NCBI RefSeq assembly: GCF_000173415.1
Contig: NZ_ABXW01000019.1
Coordinates: 62,001-126,000 of the forward strand
Source: Providencia alcalifaciens DSM 30120
GTDB taxonomy: Bacteria; Pseudomonadota; Gammaproteobacteria; Enterobacterales; Enterobacteriaceae
Length of the DNA stretch: 64,000 bases
Direction: 5' to 3'
Part shown: positions 1-9,100 of the stretch, in pieces
Layout: the number at the start of each line of letters is the position of its first letter
Position numbering within the stretch: position 1 is the first letter of the stretch
Program-made: the position numbers and the translations under genes
Notes under the pieces: generated by a model
Database searches by the model: none
Told to the model about the DNA's origin: nothing
The model's input: only the letters and a program-made list of their open reading frames with translations

Positions 1-29
1 AGGATGTAGAGATAATTTTCTTTTTTCAT
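1..29 (-). CDS. Start of fimbrial usher (partial, runs off the left edge)
   Basis: Reading leftwards, an ATG at 29-27 opens a frame (MKKENYLYI...) that leaves the window. An AGAAG sequence lies a few bases upstream, within the short gap after the chaperone stop codon at 44-46. In chaperone-usher loci the outer-membrane usher gene normally follows the chaperone, so an usher is the likely identity. Only nine codons are visible, so this is inference from gene order and not from protein similarity. Confidence 0.35.
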
Positions 30-43
30 GATGGTTTCTTCTG

Positions 44-735
44 TTAAAGCTGAAGTTTTTTAGATTTGAAAACACCATAGTCATCAACATAAGTCAGAAT
101 AAGATTGTTACCTTTTAACTGCTTTTTTAACGGCAGTGTTTTGGATGTGTGGGGTGGAACCATCTCTGAATCAACAAGCGTTGTTTTTTTATCTTCAGGC
201 GTTGTAATAGCAGCAATTGTAAAGTGGTATTGGGAATTATTATTCACGACAATACCGTTATTATTTAGCTGGTAATTAATATTGTCCGTGATATTTTCAG
301 GTGATTCAGTTAATCCCTTAGGTCGATAAAATAATTTTATTCTTGAACGCGCCGCTAATTGAATGACATTTTTCCCTTTCATTGAATCTGGCGCTTTAGG
401 AATATCTAGGACATTTAAATAAAAAATACTTTCAACATTATCTGGAAGTTTTCTATCTGTTTTTTAATTTTTAATTGTTGACCTTGCAAACCCTCTATTT
501 TGATAATAGGAGGATAAAGATAAAACGGTGCATCTGAATTTTCAGGTGTTGAGTTTATATTGCCATTATCAATCCAAGATTGAACTAATGACGGTGTTTT
601 ACTGTTATTAGTTAATTGCACGGACATGCTTTGTGCATCTTCAGGATATATAATTCTTGTTCCTGTAATAATAACGTTTGAAAATGTTTCTTTAGAAAAT
701 AATAAAAGAAGTAAGAATAATAATTTTATTTTCAT
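44..735 (-). pseudogene. Periplasmic fimbrial chaperone (PapD/FimC family), frameshifted
   Basis: Two minus-strand frames together make one PapD-like chaperone of normal size. The first (735 to 415) has a signal peptide (MKIKLLFLLLLLFSKETFS) and the N-terminal Ig-like domain, including PPIIKIEGLQGQQLKI, the strand region that binds pilins. The second (382 to 44) has the C-terminal domain. At 460-465 six T (six A in the coding strand) put the gene out of frame. Restoring one base gives the expected family sequence LPDNVESIFYLNVLDIPKAP across the junction. Chaperones fold pilins in the periplasm and deliver them to the usher, so without correction the locus cannot assemble fimbriae by itself. 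Programmed or phase-variable slippage, or a sequencing error in the homopolymer, are alternatives. Confidence 0.85.
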
Positions 736-751
736 AATAAATTCTCACTAA

Positions 752-777
752 AAGCTAGGTTCAGAGGAACCTAGCTT
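752..777 (-). promoter_or_regulatory. Strong hairpin between pilin and chaperone genes
   Basis: AGCTAGGTTC (753-762) and GAACCTAGCT (767-776) form a perfect 10-bp stem, extendable by one A-T pair, with a 4-base loop. On the minus strand the hairpin follows the pilin stop codon and precedes the chaperone start, and is followed by a short TTTT. Such elements in fimbrial operons act as partial terminators or protect the pilin mRNA 3' end, making pilin more abundant than the assembly proteins. That role is inferred from position. Confidence 0.7.
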
Positions 778-787
778 GAGTTTATTG

Positions 788-1393
788 TTATAGATATGAA
801 ACGGTATAAACAACGTTTGATTGCAGCGCACCGACAGATGCGGCAGTCGCATTTGTTTTGTAGTAGCTAGCAATTAAGTTCAATGTTGCACCCGCAGCTG
901 AAGTGGTATTGGCTGCGGTTAACTGAGTATCAAAGGTCGTATTTAATGGAATAGCAACGGTTGGTGATCCAGTCTGTGACAAGCTAAAGCCCACGTTACG
1001 AGCAACGGCCGGATCATTTTCGTTCACTGTTGTATTCATTAAATACAGGCCTGAAGGCGAAATATTACTTGAAGAGAAGTGAAGTTTTAATGTCCCTGCT
1101 GGCGTACCTCCACCAACAATTGCACAGTTTGAAAAGGTAAGCCCAAAGGCTTTTTGGTTTTTTGTAATAACTGTACTTGCCGTTGTTCCTGCATCAGAAG
1201 ATATAATCGGATCTAAAGCAATCGACATATCAGCGCTGTTATTACCATTAATCGTACAGGTAGTATCACTAATTGCACCGGAGAAAGAAATAATACCTCC
1301 AGGGCTATTTGTGGCAGCAATTACTGAGCCAGATAACACGGATAAGGACAGTATTGATAGAGAAAGTATATGTCTAGGCATAATTAACCCCAT
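788..1393 (-). CDS. Major type 1-like fimbrial subunit (pilin)
   Basis: A 201-residue secreted pilin of chaperone-usher type. It starts with a signal peptide ending near SGSVIA, then a Gly-rich donor-strand segment (GGIISFSGAI). The two cysteines of the conserved pilin disulfide lie in DTTCTI and FSNCAI, and the protein ends in the alternating hydrophobic strand VVYTVSYL with a penultimate Tyr, which chaperones recognise. An in-frame ATG four codons downstream (MPRHIL) is an alternative start; the upstream one has GAG seven bases before it. A short inverted repeat (ATCGAG...CTCGAT, 1392-1406) covers this start region. The gene heads a fimbrial operon with the broken chaperone and the usher at the window edge. 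The fimbrial type cannot be named. Confidence 0.85.
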   Translation of the reverse strand: MGLIMPRHILSLSILSLSVLSGSVIAATNSPGGIISFSGAISDTTCTINGNNSADMSIALDPIISSDAGTTASTVITKNQKAFGLTFSNCAIVGGGTPAGTLKLHFSSSNISPSGLYLMNTTVNENDPAVARNVGFSLSQTGSPTVAIPLNTTFDTQLTAANTTSAAGATLNLIASYYKTNATAASVGALQSNVVYTVSYL

Positions 1394-2016
1394 CGAGGTT
1401 CTCGATTAATTAAAATAAGTGATTTTTTTTCGCGAGTCAGAATTGACTGGCTTTTTAAGCTTAGACAAGGTTTAAAGATCTTCAAGATATGTAAAGTGGA
1501 ATTCTTGGGTTTATAAAGCCAATGATTTTAAATTTTTAGATTAAAAAACTGAATTTTTTATTTTTAATTATCTTATATACTGTTTTTTTGCTTATGATGA
1601 GTGATGTTGCTTAGTTAAGTATAGATAATATAAGGAAGATTTTATTTCTTATTTTTTTTATTTTATTTTTATTCTGGCATTTTTTGTTTTTATTTATCTT
1701 TAATATTTAAACAAGTAAAAAGAGTATTATGCTTTTTTAATATTTTTGTTTAATTAATTAAAAATTTATTGAGTGATTAATCTTGCTATTTATGTGGTTA
1801 ATTTGTTGATGGGATATTTTTCAATTGAACTGCACATTGAATCGTTGGGTTCAAAAAATTAGTTCAAAAAAAGAGAGCATAAACGCTATTTTTGAATAAG
1901 AAATAGTGGATTAAAAATAACTAGAATTACCTTGATATAGATGAATAAAATGAAAATTAAAACAATTCTCATTTCTGATTTTTGAACCATAATGATAAGT
2001 AACATAACGTAGAGAG
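1394..2016. other. Very AT-rich intergenic region, divergent promoters
   Basis: About 620 bp separate the pilin gene (-) from the DoxX-type gene (+). It is strongly AT-rich with long T and A runs and must hold promoters for both genes. I looked for a pair of long inverted repeats of the fim/mrp invertible-switch type and did not see one. Only short hairpins are present (for example CTATTT...AAATAG near 1886-1907) and a direct repeat GTTCAAAAAA near 1849-1870. No small gene was recognised. Confidence 0.5.
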
Positions 2017-2451
2017 ATGGGGTGCAAAATGGTCGGACTTTTCAATCGTTGTTTGTCACATGAAGACGCAGGAAAATTGCTGTTGCGCTTAGCTGTAGGT
2101 GGGTTAATGCTATTTCACGGAATGAGCAAGTTGCTAACAGGTGCGAGTGGCATCAAAGGATTGCTGGCGTCTTATGGCTTACCTGAATTTATTGCTTACG
2201 GCACGATTTTAGGGGAAGTGGTTGCTCCTATCTTCATTGTGTTGGGTATTTTGACTCGCCCTTCAGCGCTTTTAGTTGCTTTTACCATGGTTGTCGCGTG
2301 GTTAATGGTAGGGCTAGACAAAACCTTTTTATTGGATAAAACAGGGGCATGGGCGATTGAGAGTATCGTTTATTTCTTTGTGAGTGCGCTGGCGATTGCT
2401 TTTCTGGGGGCGGGTAAGTACTCCGTGGTGAAGAGCGAAAATTGGCGATAA
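2017..2451 (+). CDS. DoxX family inner-membrane protein
   Basis: A 144-residue protein with four predicted membrane helices and the DoxX-family layout: LLLRLAVGGLMLFHGMSKL in helix 1, LGEVVAPIFIVLGILTRPSALLVAF across helices 2-3, and SIVYFFVSALAIAFLGAGKYSV in the last. It resembles YphA-type proteins of enterobacteria. DoxX proteins are poorly understood small membrane proteins linked in various bacteria to quinone or thiol redox functions; no specific role can be read here. It is a single-gene unit flanked by a long AT-rich region and a strong terminator. An ATG four codons downstream (MVGLFNR) with GGGG six bases before it is a reasonable alternative start. Confidence 0.8.
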   Translation: MGCKMVGLFNRCLSHEDAGKLLLRLAVGGLMLFHGMSKLLTGASGIKGLLASYGLPEFIAYGTILGEVVAPIFIVLGILTRPSALLVAFTMVVAWLMVGLDKTFLLDKTGAWAIESIVYFFVSALAIAFLGAGKYSVVKSENWR

Positions 2452-2467
2452 ATAGTGTTGAATAGTG

Positions 2468-2502
2468 AAAAGGGCATCGATATTCGATGCCCTTTTGTTT
2501 TT
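2468..2502 (+). terminator. Rho-independent terminator after the DoxX-type gene
   Basis: AAAAGGGCATCGA (2468-2480) pairs perfectly with TCGATGCCCTTTT (2484-2496) around a 3-base loop, and TTTTGTTTTT follows. The A-run on the left makes it bidirectional, so it can also stop transcription of the invasin-like gene arriving from the right. Confidence 0.9.
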
Positions 2503-2545
2503 AATTAACTAAAATTTAGTCTCCATAAGGGGCTCTAAGATTTAT

Positions 2546-3178
2546 TTAAGGTTGAAGGTCGTCAACGCAAATGACTACTCCTTCATTATTTGCTTTCATA
2601 AGCTCATAGCCATATGGATTCAATGCATGAGTTAGCGTTGTTGAGGTTTGCATATCAGCAAGCAAGAGAATCGGTTGTGTGTTAAGGACAAGTTGCTTTA
2701 AAAAATGCTGGTTGTCCCATTCATGGAAAACTCGTTCCCCAGCGTTACGTTGCATTACCCATGTTGTTCCGCTTACTAAAAGATCATCACGCTGAATTAC
2801 ACGGCTAGGGGTTTGGCAAACATTTATTGCTTTTTGCACCGAAAAGTTCCCCTTATTCTCATACCATTTTTTCAACGTAAAACGATACGCTACATTGCGT
2901 TTATAATTGGTGTGTGCTTTAGGCTTCCCTGTAAAGATAGGGAGCATTGCATTGATACCCTTTATTGGCGTTGGTTTGCGTAATAGGGTGACAATCCCTT
3001 CTTTATCAATAGATAACCAATCGATATCAACACTCCAGTCATAATCAGTTTGTTTACCAATCGGAGCGATAATTTGAAATTGCGCCCCAGCAAATCCAGT
3101 GTGAGGGAATTCATCATTCTCAGAGAAGATATGTTCTTTTCCAAGCGCTTTAATTTTTAATTTACCGTAGGTCACCAC
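2546..3178 (-). pseudogene. Detached C-terminal domain of the invasin-like adhesin
   Basis: These 210 codons continue the reading frame of the large invasin-like gene upstream: the TAG at 3187-3185 is followed in the same frame by CTC ACC GTG GTG ACC TAC. The sequence (VTYGKLKIKALG, FPHTGFAGAQFQI, DYDWSVDIDWLSIDKEGIVTL) matches the kind of C-terminal tip domain that ends large enterobacterial intimin/invasin-like proteins, so it belongs to that protein. The first in-frame start candidate is a GTG at 3178 without a convincing ribosome-binding site and without a signal peptide. It is therefore unlikely to be useful as a separate protein. Readthrough of the amber codon would restore a roughly 2,730-residue adhesin. 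Confidence 0.8.
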
Positions 3179-3184
3179 GGTGAG

Positions 3185-6100
3185 CTACGGTGTTGACCCT
3201 GAGTAATCAATGGAAGCGTTATCAAGATAAATTGTCGATTCACCCACCACAGGATTATTAAAGTTAGCGGTATATACGCCATCAGTGGTTTCAATCATGA
3301 TACGGTCAATCTTTCCAGCAGTAGCTTGTATATGGGGTTTTTTCCCTTTAATTGCGACGCCATTTGCATCTTTTAACTCTAATGTCACAATGGCATTGGT
3401 ACTACTGTTTTCATCAAGGTCATCTCTATTTACAGATAATTGACTCTTACCAGTGGCAAATACAGGTGTGCCCGCTTGTACTGTTAGGTTAATTGGGGCA
3501 CTGATTTGGGTACCCACATTTGCAGTAATGACATAATTTCCACTAATAGAGAGGATCATTTCTCCTTTATATTCACCATTTTGCTCTTTCCATGTTGGCT
3601 GGTTTACGGTTCCATTTGCATTGTTTAAATGGATATCAGCCGGTTTTATCATGACGTTGTTTCCATAGATATCTTTCGTGCTTAATGTGAACATGACGTT
3701 TTCACCAAGCGTAATGTTGTTGTTATCTATGGCTAACTCAAGGCTATTGACATGTTGTATTTCCGTAAAGGGTTGAACGGTAATTTTTAGGATGTTATCG
3801 AGATTATTCACCTTAGCCGTTAACGTGTGCTCTGTGACTTTCTGCAAGTTTACAGAAACCGTATATATACCCGATTGCTTGCCATCTTCAGCCCAATTCG
3901 GTGATGTTAAGTTTTCAGGTGTATAGCTATTAGATAATGAAATATCTTTACTCAGTACGTTATTCACTCCGTTTCCATATTGATCTTTCAACGTTAAGGT
4001 GAGCACCGTTGATGTATTTGGTAAGACCTGAGTAACGGTCGCGGCAAGTTGTATTGAAGCTACTTTATCTTTACCACTTGGTGAATTAACGTGAATAGAG
4101 TTCATCTCCGTGAATTTATTCACTGTTACTATCAGTGGGGTATCACCGGCTTGGTTTAAAGCAAACTCTGTATGATAAGACCCATCTTGGTTGTCTACCC
4201 AGGTTGCGGTCTGAAGGGTTGACCCAATAAGGAGTTCAATATGCTGAGCTTCAACGCCAACCACACCATTATTGAACTTATCCATTAAGGTTAGTGTGAG
4301 TTTGGTTTTTTCTGCTACCTCAATTTTTGCTGGGGTTTGTAGGGCAATGGCTGCAACATTGCTATACCCTTTCAGTGGTTGTACATGGATTTGAAGCATT
4401 TTTGTTTGCCCATTGACGCTGGCAATCAAAGTGTGTGACTTCACTTTATCAAACTGCACATCTGTGATGTACGTGCCTAATGTTAAAGGTGATTTTACCC
4501 ATTTTACTGAGGTTTTGATTTGTGAGTCGGTATTGGTTAAGTCAATATCTGAAGCTAAAACATCATCGACTTCGTTACCAAAACGATCCTGAACTTTTAG
4601 TGCAAGCTCTGTTTTCTCGCCAACGGAAATTGTATTTTTTCCAGTTGTTATTATAACTTGGCTGACATTGGCCGCGCCTTTGAGTGCATTGACAGTAATA
4701 TCTGCGGTTGAAGTGCGTTGTTTATTAATCACTGCGCTTAACTTATGTTTTCCAACGAGTGTTAACGGAAGTGATGCTTTATAAATACCTGCGGAATCCA
4801 TACGCCAAGCTAATCGACTGTTATCGATAGTTTCAGCTGTATAGCTATTTTCCAGCATAATATCCGAACCATTGACACCAATTATGAGATTATCGTATTG
4901 GTCTTTCAGCTCTAGCGTTAACTCCACATTGTTACCTGCATCCAAATTCACAATACTGGATGCTAACTTGGCTTTTGCCACTTTAGTACTTCCAACAGGT
5001 GCAGTGACTTCAATGGTTTCAATTCGGCTATTTTGCTGATTAACCGTCGCTCGAAGTGGGTAAACACCGACCTGCTTGATTTGTACTTGGGTAGTGTAAA
5101 TACCATCCATGGCAGATAACCATTTCTTATCAATTTTGGCGTTTTTCTGTGTAAGGTGAATATCTCGGTTTTGAATATTGGTGACACCATTGTCTACCAA
5201 ATCTTTAAGTCGTAGGGTTAATTCAGTGGTATCTCCCGCTTCTATTGTCGCATCTTTAATCGTCAGCGCCGTTGTATTGACATTGCTAGCACCACTTAGA
5301 GCCTTAATTTCAAGCGTTACTTTATTACTGAGAATATTTTTGACAATCGCCTGCACATCTTGCGAGCCTAATCTATTCATCAGTAAGTCAATCGAATAGC
5401 TTCCATCGCTGTGATCCTGCCATTGAGATATCTCACTTAAATTTGTTAATAGCTTTAAATGAGAATTCGCTCCGGTTAAAGGATTATTAAATTTATCCAT
5501 TAAATTAAGTGTAACGGTGATTTTATCGCCAGAATCAACCATTTTTTTACTGCCGCTAAGCATTATTGTATCAAGTGCACCACGTTGCCCCGTCCTATCA
5601 ACGGTGCTTAATGGGATTGGCATTGGGTTATTGATAGTCCAATTTACGCTTGCTAGCTGACCATTAACGGTCACTTTAACGGCATGTTGACCTTTCTGCT
5701 GTGCAGGAAGTTCCCCTGAGTATTGACCTGTATCGCCTAATTCAGTCAGTTGAATCGACTGAATAACGCCATCAATTTCAAGGGTCATATCACGGTTGAG
5801 AACGTTGTTAACAGGGTTTCCATATTTATCTTTCATGATCAAGGTAATGGAGGAGGTATGACCGGCATCAACGGTGGTTATTGGGGATATCTCCAATGTC
5901 GCAACTGAAGATGCACCTTGAGGAGGTGTGACCTGAAGAGTGGCATTGTGTGAGATATTATTGACTTTCACTGTGACAGTTTGCTTTCCAACGCTATTTA
6001 ATGAGATCTGTGCGGTATAAATTCCTAAGTTGTTCATCTCAAGCCAAGTCGTTGGAAGGGGCGTGCCAGCGCTATTTTCTAAGGAAATATCAGCACTGTT

Positions 6101-9100
6101 GACTTGAGAAACTGGATTGCTGTGTTGGTCGTTGAGTTTCAATATCAGCGTAGCGGGAGTACCTGCAACGATGCTTGCCGTACTAGTTGATAGCTGAACA
6201 TCACTGACTTGCTTCTGACCTACAGAAGAAATGGCATGAATGAGTACATTATCTTGCTTACTGTTAACGGTGGCTTTTAATGAATGAATGCCACCTTTAG
6301 TCACAGTTGTTTCCGCTGTATAGACACCTTTTTGCTGATGGTGCCATTGCAACCCGTTTAGTGCACTGCGCGTATTATCATCATTGATATTTATACTATT
6401 ATCCAGTACATCGGTTACGCCATTATTAAACTGATCGAGCAGCGTGAGTTTGAGTTGAATTTTTTCGCCAACGACAAATTGTTTCGGTGTAGCATCAAGG
6501 TTAACGTGATGAACGTGAATAGCTCCTTTTAACGCGATAACATCGATATCAATAGAGGGGCTATTGGTGAAACCGACTGTACTAACAAGCTTATGATTTC
6601 CTAATTGTTTGAATGAGATTTCGGTGGTGTATACGCCATTACCTTGCTCTTTCCATTGAATATTGGATAGCGTCAGTTTGTTATCTTCTAATTTGATGTC
6701 ACTAGAAGGAATTTTCTCAACATTATTATTGTATTTATCACGCAAAGTGAGAGTGAGTGTTGTGCTCTGCCCCGCAGAAATCAGTGGATGTTGGGCGTGC
6801 AATTCAATGTCGAACACTGATGTTTTAGTTTGTTGAGTTTCAACCGTAATCGAAATAGGTTGGCTAGCGATAGTGTTTATGGTCGCAGTCAAGCTATCAC
6901 TGCCCAGCTTGGTCAAGGGGAGTGAAGTTGTATAAATACCATCGTGATGATCTTTCCAGACGACGGAGCCAGTTTGACCATGGGTTAACACGATTGCCGA
7001 AGCGAGGCCCGTTAACGGGTTTTTAAAGGCATCTTTCGCCATCACGGTTAAATCAAGGGTATCACCGGATTGTAGTCCCGTGAGGGCGGCACTGCTTAAG
7101 GTAACGGTCTCTAGGACACCTTGCTCACCCATGTTCCCCTGTACCTTGGAAGGGATTGGTGTTGGGGCTTGTACAGTTAAAGTCTCTTTGTTGGAATCCT
7201 TACCGTTGACGCTCACCTGAATGTCTTGTTTGCCACTGTGCTGCGCCGGCAGGGTGACAGTGTAGCTGCCATCTGGATCTTGCGTCGCTGGGAGCGTGTG
7301 GGTGGTGCCAGCAATGGTCACCTCTAGTTGCTGAATGTCGTTGACTGGGTTGCCGTTACTATCGGTTAAGGTCACGGTCAGCGTTGGTGTCTCACCAGCT
7401 TGTGGGGCTTTATTGGTCGGGGTGATCACCACATTTTGCACACCGGTGTGACCGGTGCGGTTAGTGACGTTGACCTTGAGGGTATTACTGTCCACCTTAT
7501 TGGCGGTCGCCGTCAGGCTATCTTTGCCCAGCTTGCTTAAGGTCAGTGAAGCCGTATAGGTACCATCTTGGTTATCTGTCCAAGTGACGGAGCCAGTTTG
7601 ACCATGGGTTAACGCGATTGCCGAAGCGAGACCCGTTAACGGATTTTTAAAAGCATCTTTCGCCGTCACAGTTAAATCAAGGGTATCACCGGATTGTAGC
7701 CCCGTGAGGGCGGCGCTGCTTAAGGTAACGGTCTCTAGGACACCTTGCTCACCCGTGTTCCCCTGTACCTTGGAGGGGATTGGTGTTGGGGCTTGTACAG
7801 TTAAAGTCTCTTTGTTGGAATCCTTACCGTTGACGCTCACCTGAATGTCTTGTTTGCCACTGTGCTGCGCCGGCAGGGTGACAGTGTAGCTGCCATCCGG
7901 ATTTTGAGTTGCAGGAAGCGTATGCGGTGTTCCTGCAATGGTCACTTCAAGTTGCTTCACGCCGTTGACTGGGTTGCCGTGGCTATCGGTTAATACCACG
8001 CTGATCGACGGTATCTCACCGGCTTGCGGGGTGTTGTTGATCGGGGGGAGCACCACATCTTGAATTTTTGAAATATCAACATTATGGCTGACCGTCAAAA
8101 CAGTTTTGGGGCTGAATATACCATTCACATGGGCAGTGATATCAATATCCCCGGTTTTGGTTAATGGTAAATTGACAATATAGTCATATTTTCCATCTTG
8201 GCGCCAAGCAATATCGTTTCCTTTAAAATCACCAAGATGAATATTGCTAGGGTCGATATTTTCAATCTCATTGCCAAAACTATCTTTCAGCGTGACCATC
8301 ACAAGTGGATTGTCACCAGATTTAAAATCTGTACGGTTAGGATTGATATCGATTTCAATATCAGCGATGACGCCTAATGTTCCTAGTGGACCGCTGCCGT
8401 CAGCGGCGACAGATGCGACGGCATTTGTTCCAAGCGTATTAAACTTTTGTTCTTGTGAAACTGTTTTGCCCATAACAACTTGGATGGTATGCGTACCAGG
8501 TTGTTGCCCGGAAATTTTAGCGGCGTAGATGCCTTTGTCGATATCAGTATCCCAAATTGCTGTTGACTCCGTTTTCTTGTCAATGATGGTCGTAATGTCA
8601 TTTTGGGCATCAATAATTGGGTTGCCGTGACTATCCAGTAATTGAAATGATACTTGGCTTTCTCTGCCTGCATACACTTCAGGGACATCTAGGATAGTCA
8701 CTTGATGTAATTTACCGCTAAGGAATTGAACAGATTTGGTTTCACTCTGGCCATTGATGGAGATGGTCACTTCGCTTGAACCCGCTTTTAAACTAGTGAG
8801 TGTAACTTCAACAATGCCATTTTCATTGGTTGTTGCTTTATCGACGATCTTTGCATGCGTTGCCGAAAAAGTGACTTCCTGATTGGCGAGCGGATTTTTA
8901 TTTTTATCAGTAATGTGAGCTTTTACTGAATTTGTTGAAATACCATCGGCAAGAACACCAGATCGGGTGATTGTAAAGCTGTGGATACTGGCTTGAGCCG
9001 AGTCTGGTTTGAAAACGACTTGGGCTTTCGCCGGTTGATGATTACCTGTGTAAGCGCTAATTTCGTATGACCCTGCAATTTCTGAGGTAAATTGTACCAG

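Noticed and set aside
1394-2016. Possible invertible promoter element before the pilin gene
   Set aside because: No pair of long matching inverted repeats was seen, and no tyrosine recombinase gene is in the window. Only short AT-rich hairpins are present.
1960-2016. Fur box before the DoxX-type gene (ATAATGATA)
   Set aside because: Only part of the 19-bp pattern matches in a highly AT-rich background.
8244-8688. Open frames on both strands inside the invasin-like gene
   Set aside because: They lie within Ig-repeat coding sequence, show no family features and are explained as shadows of the long frame.
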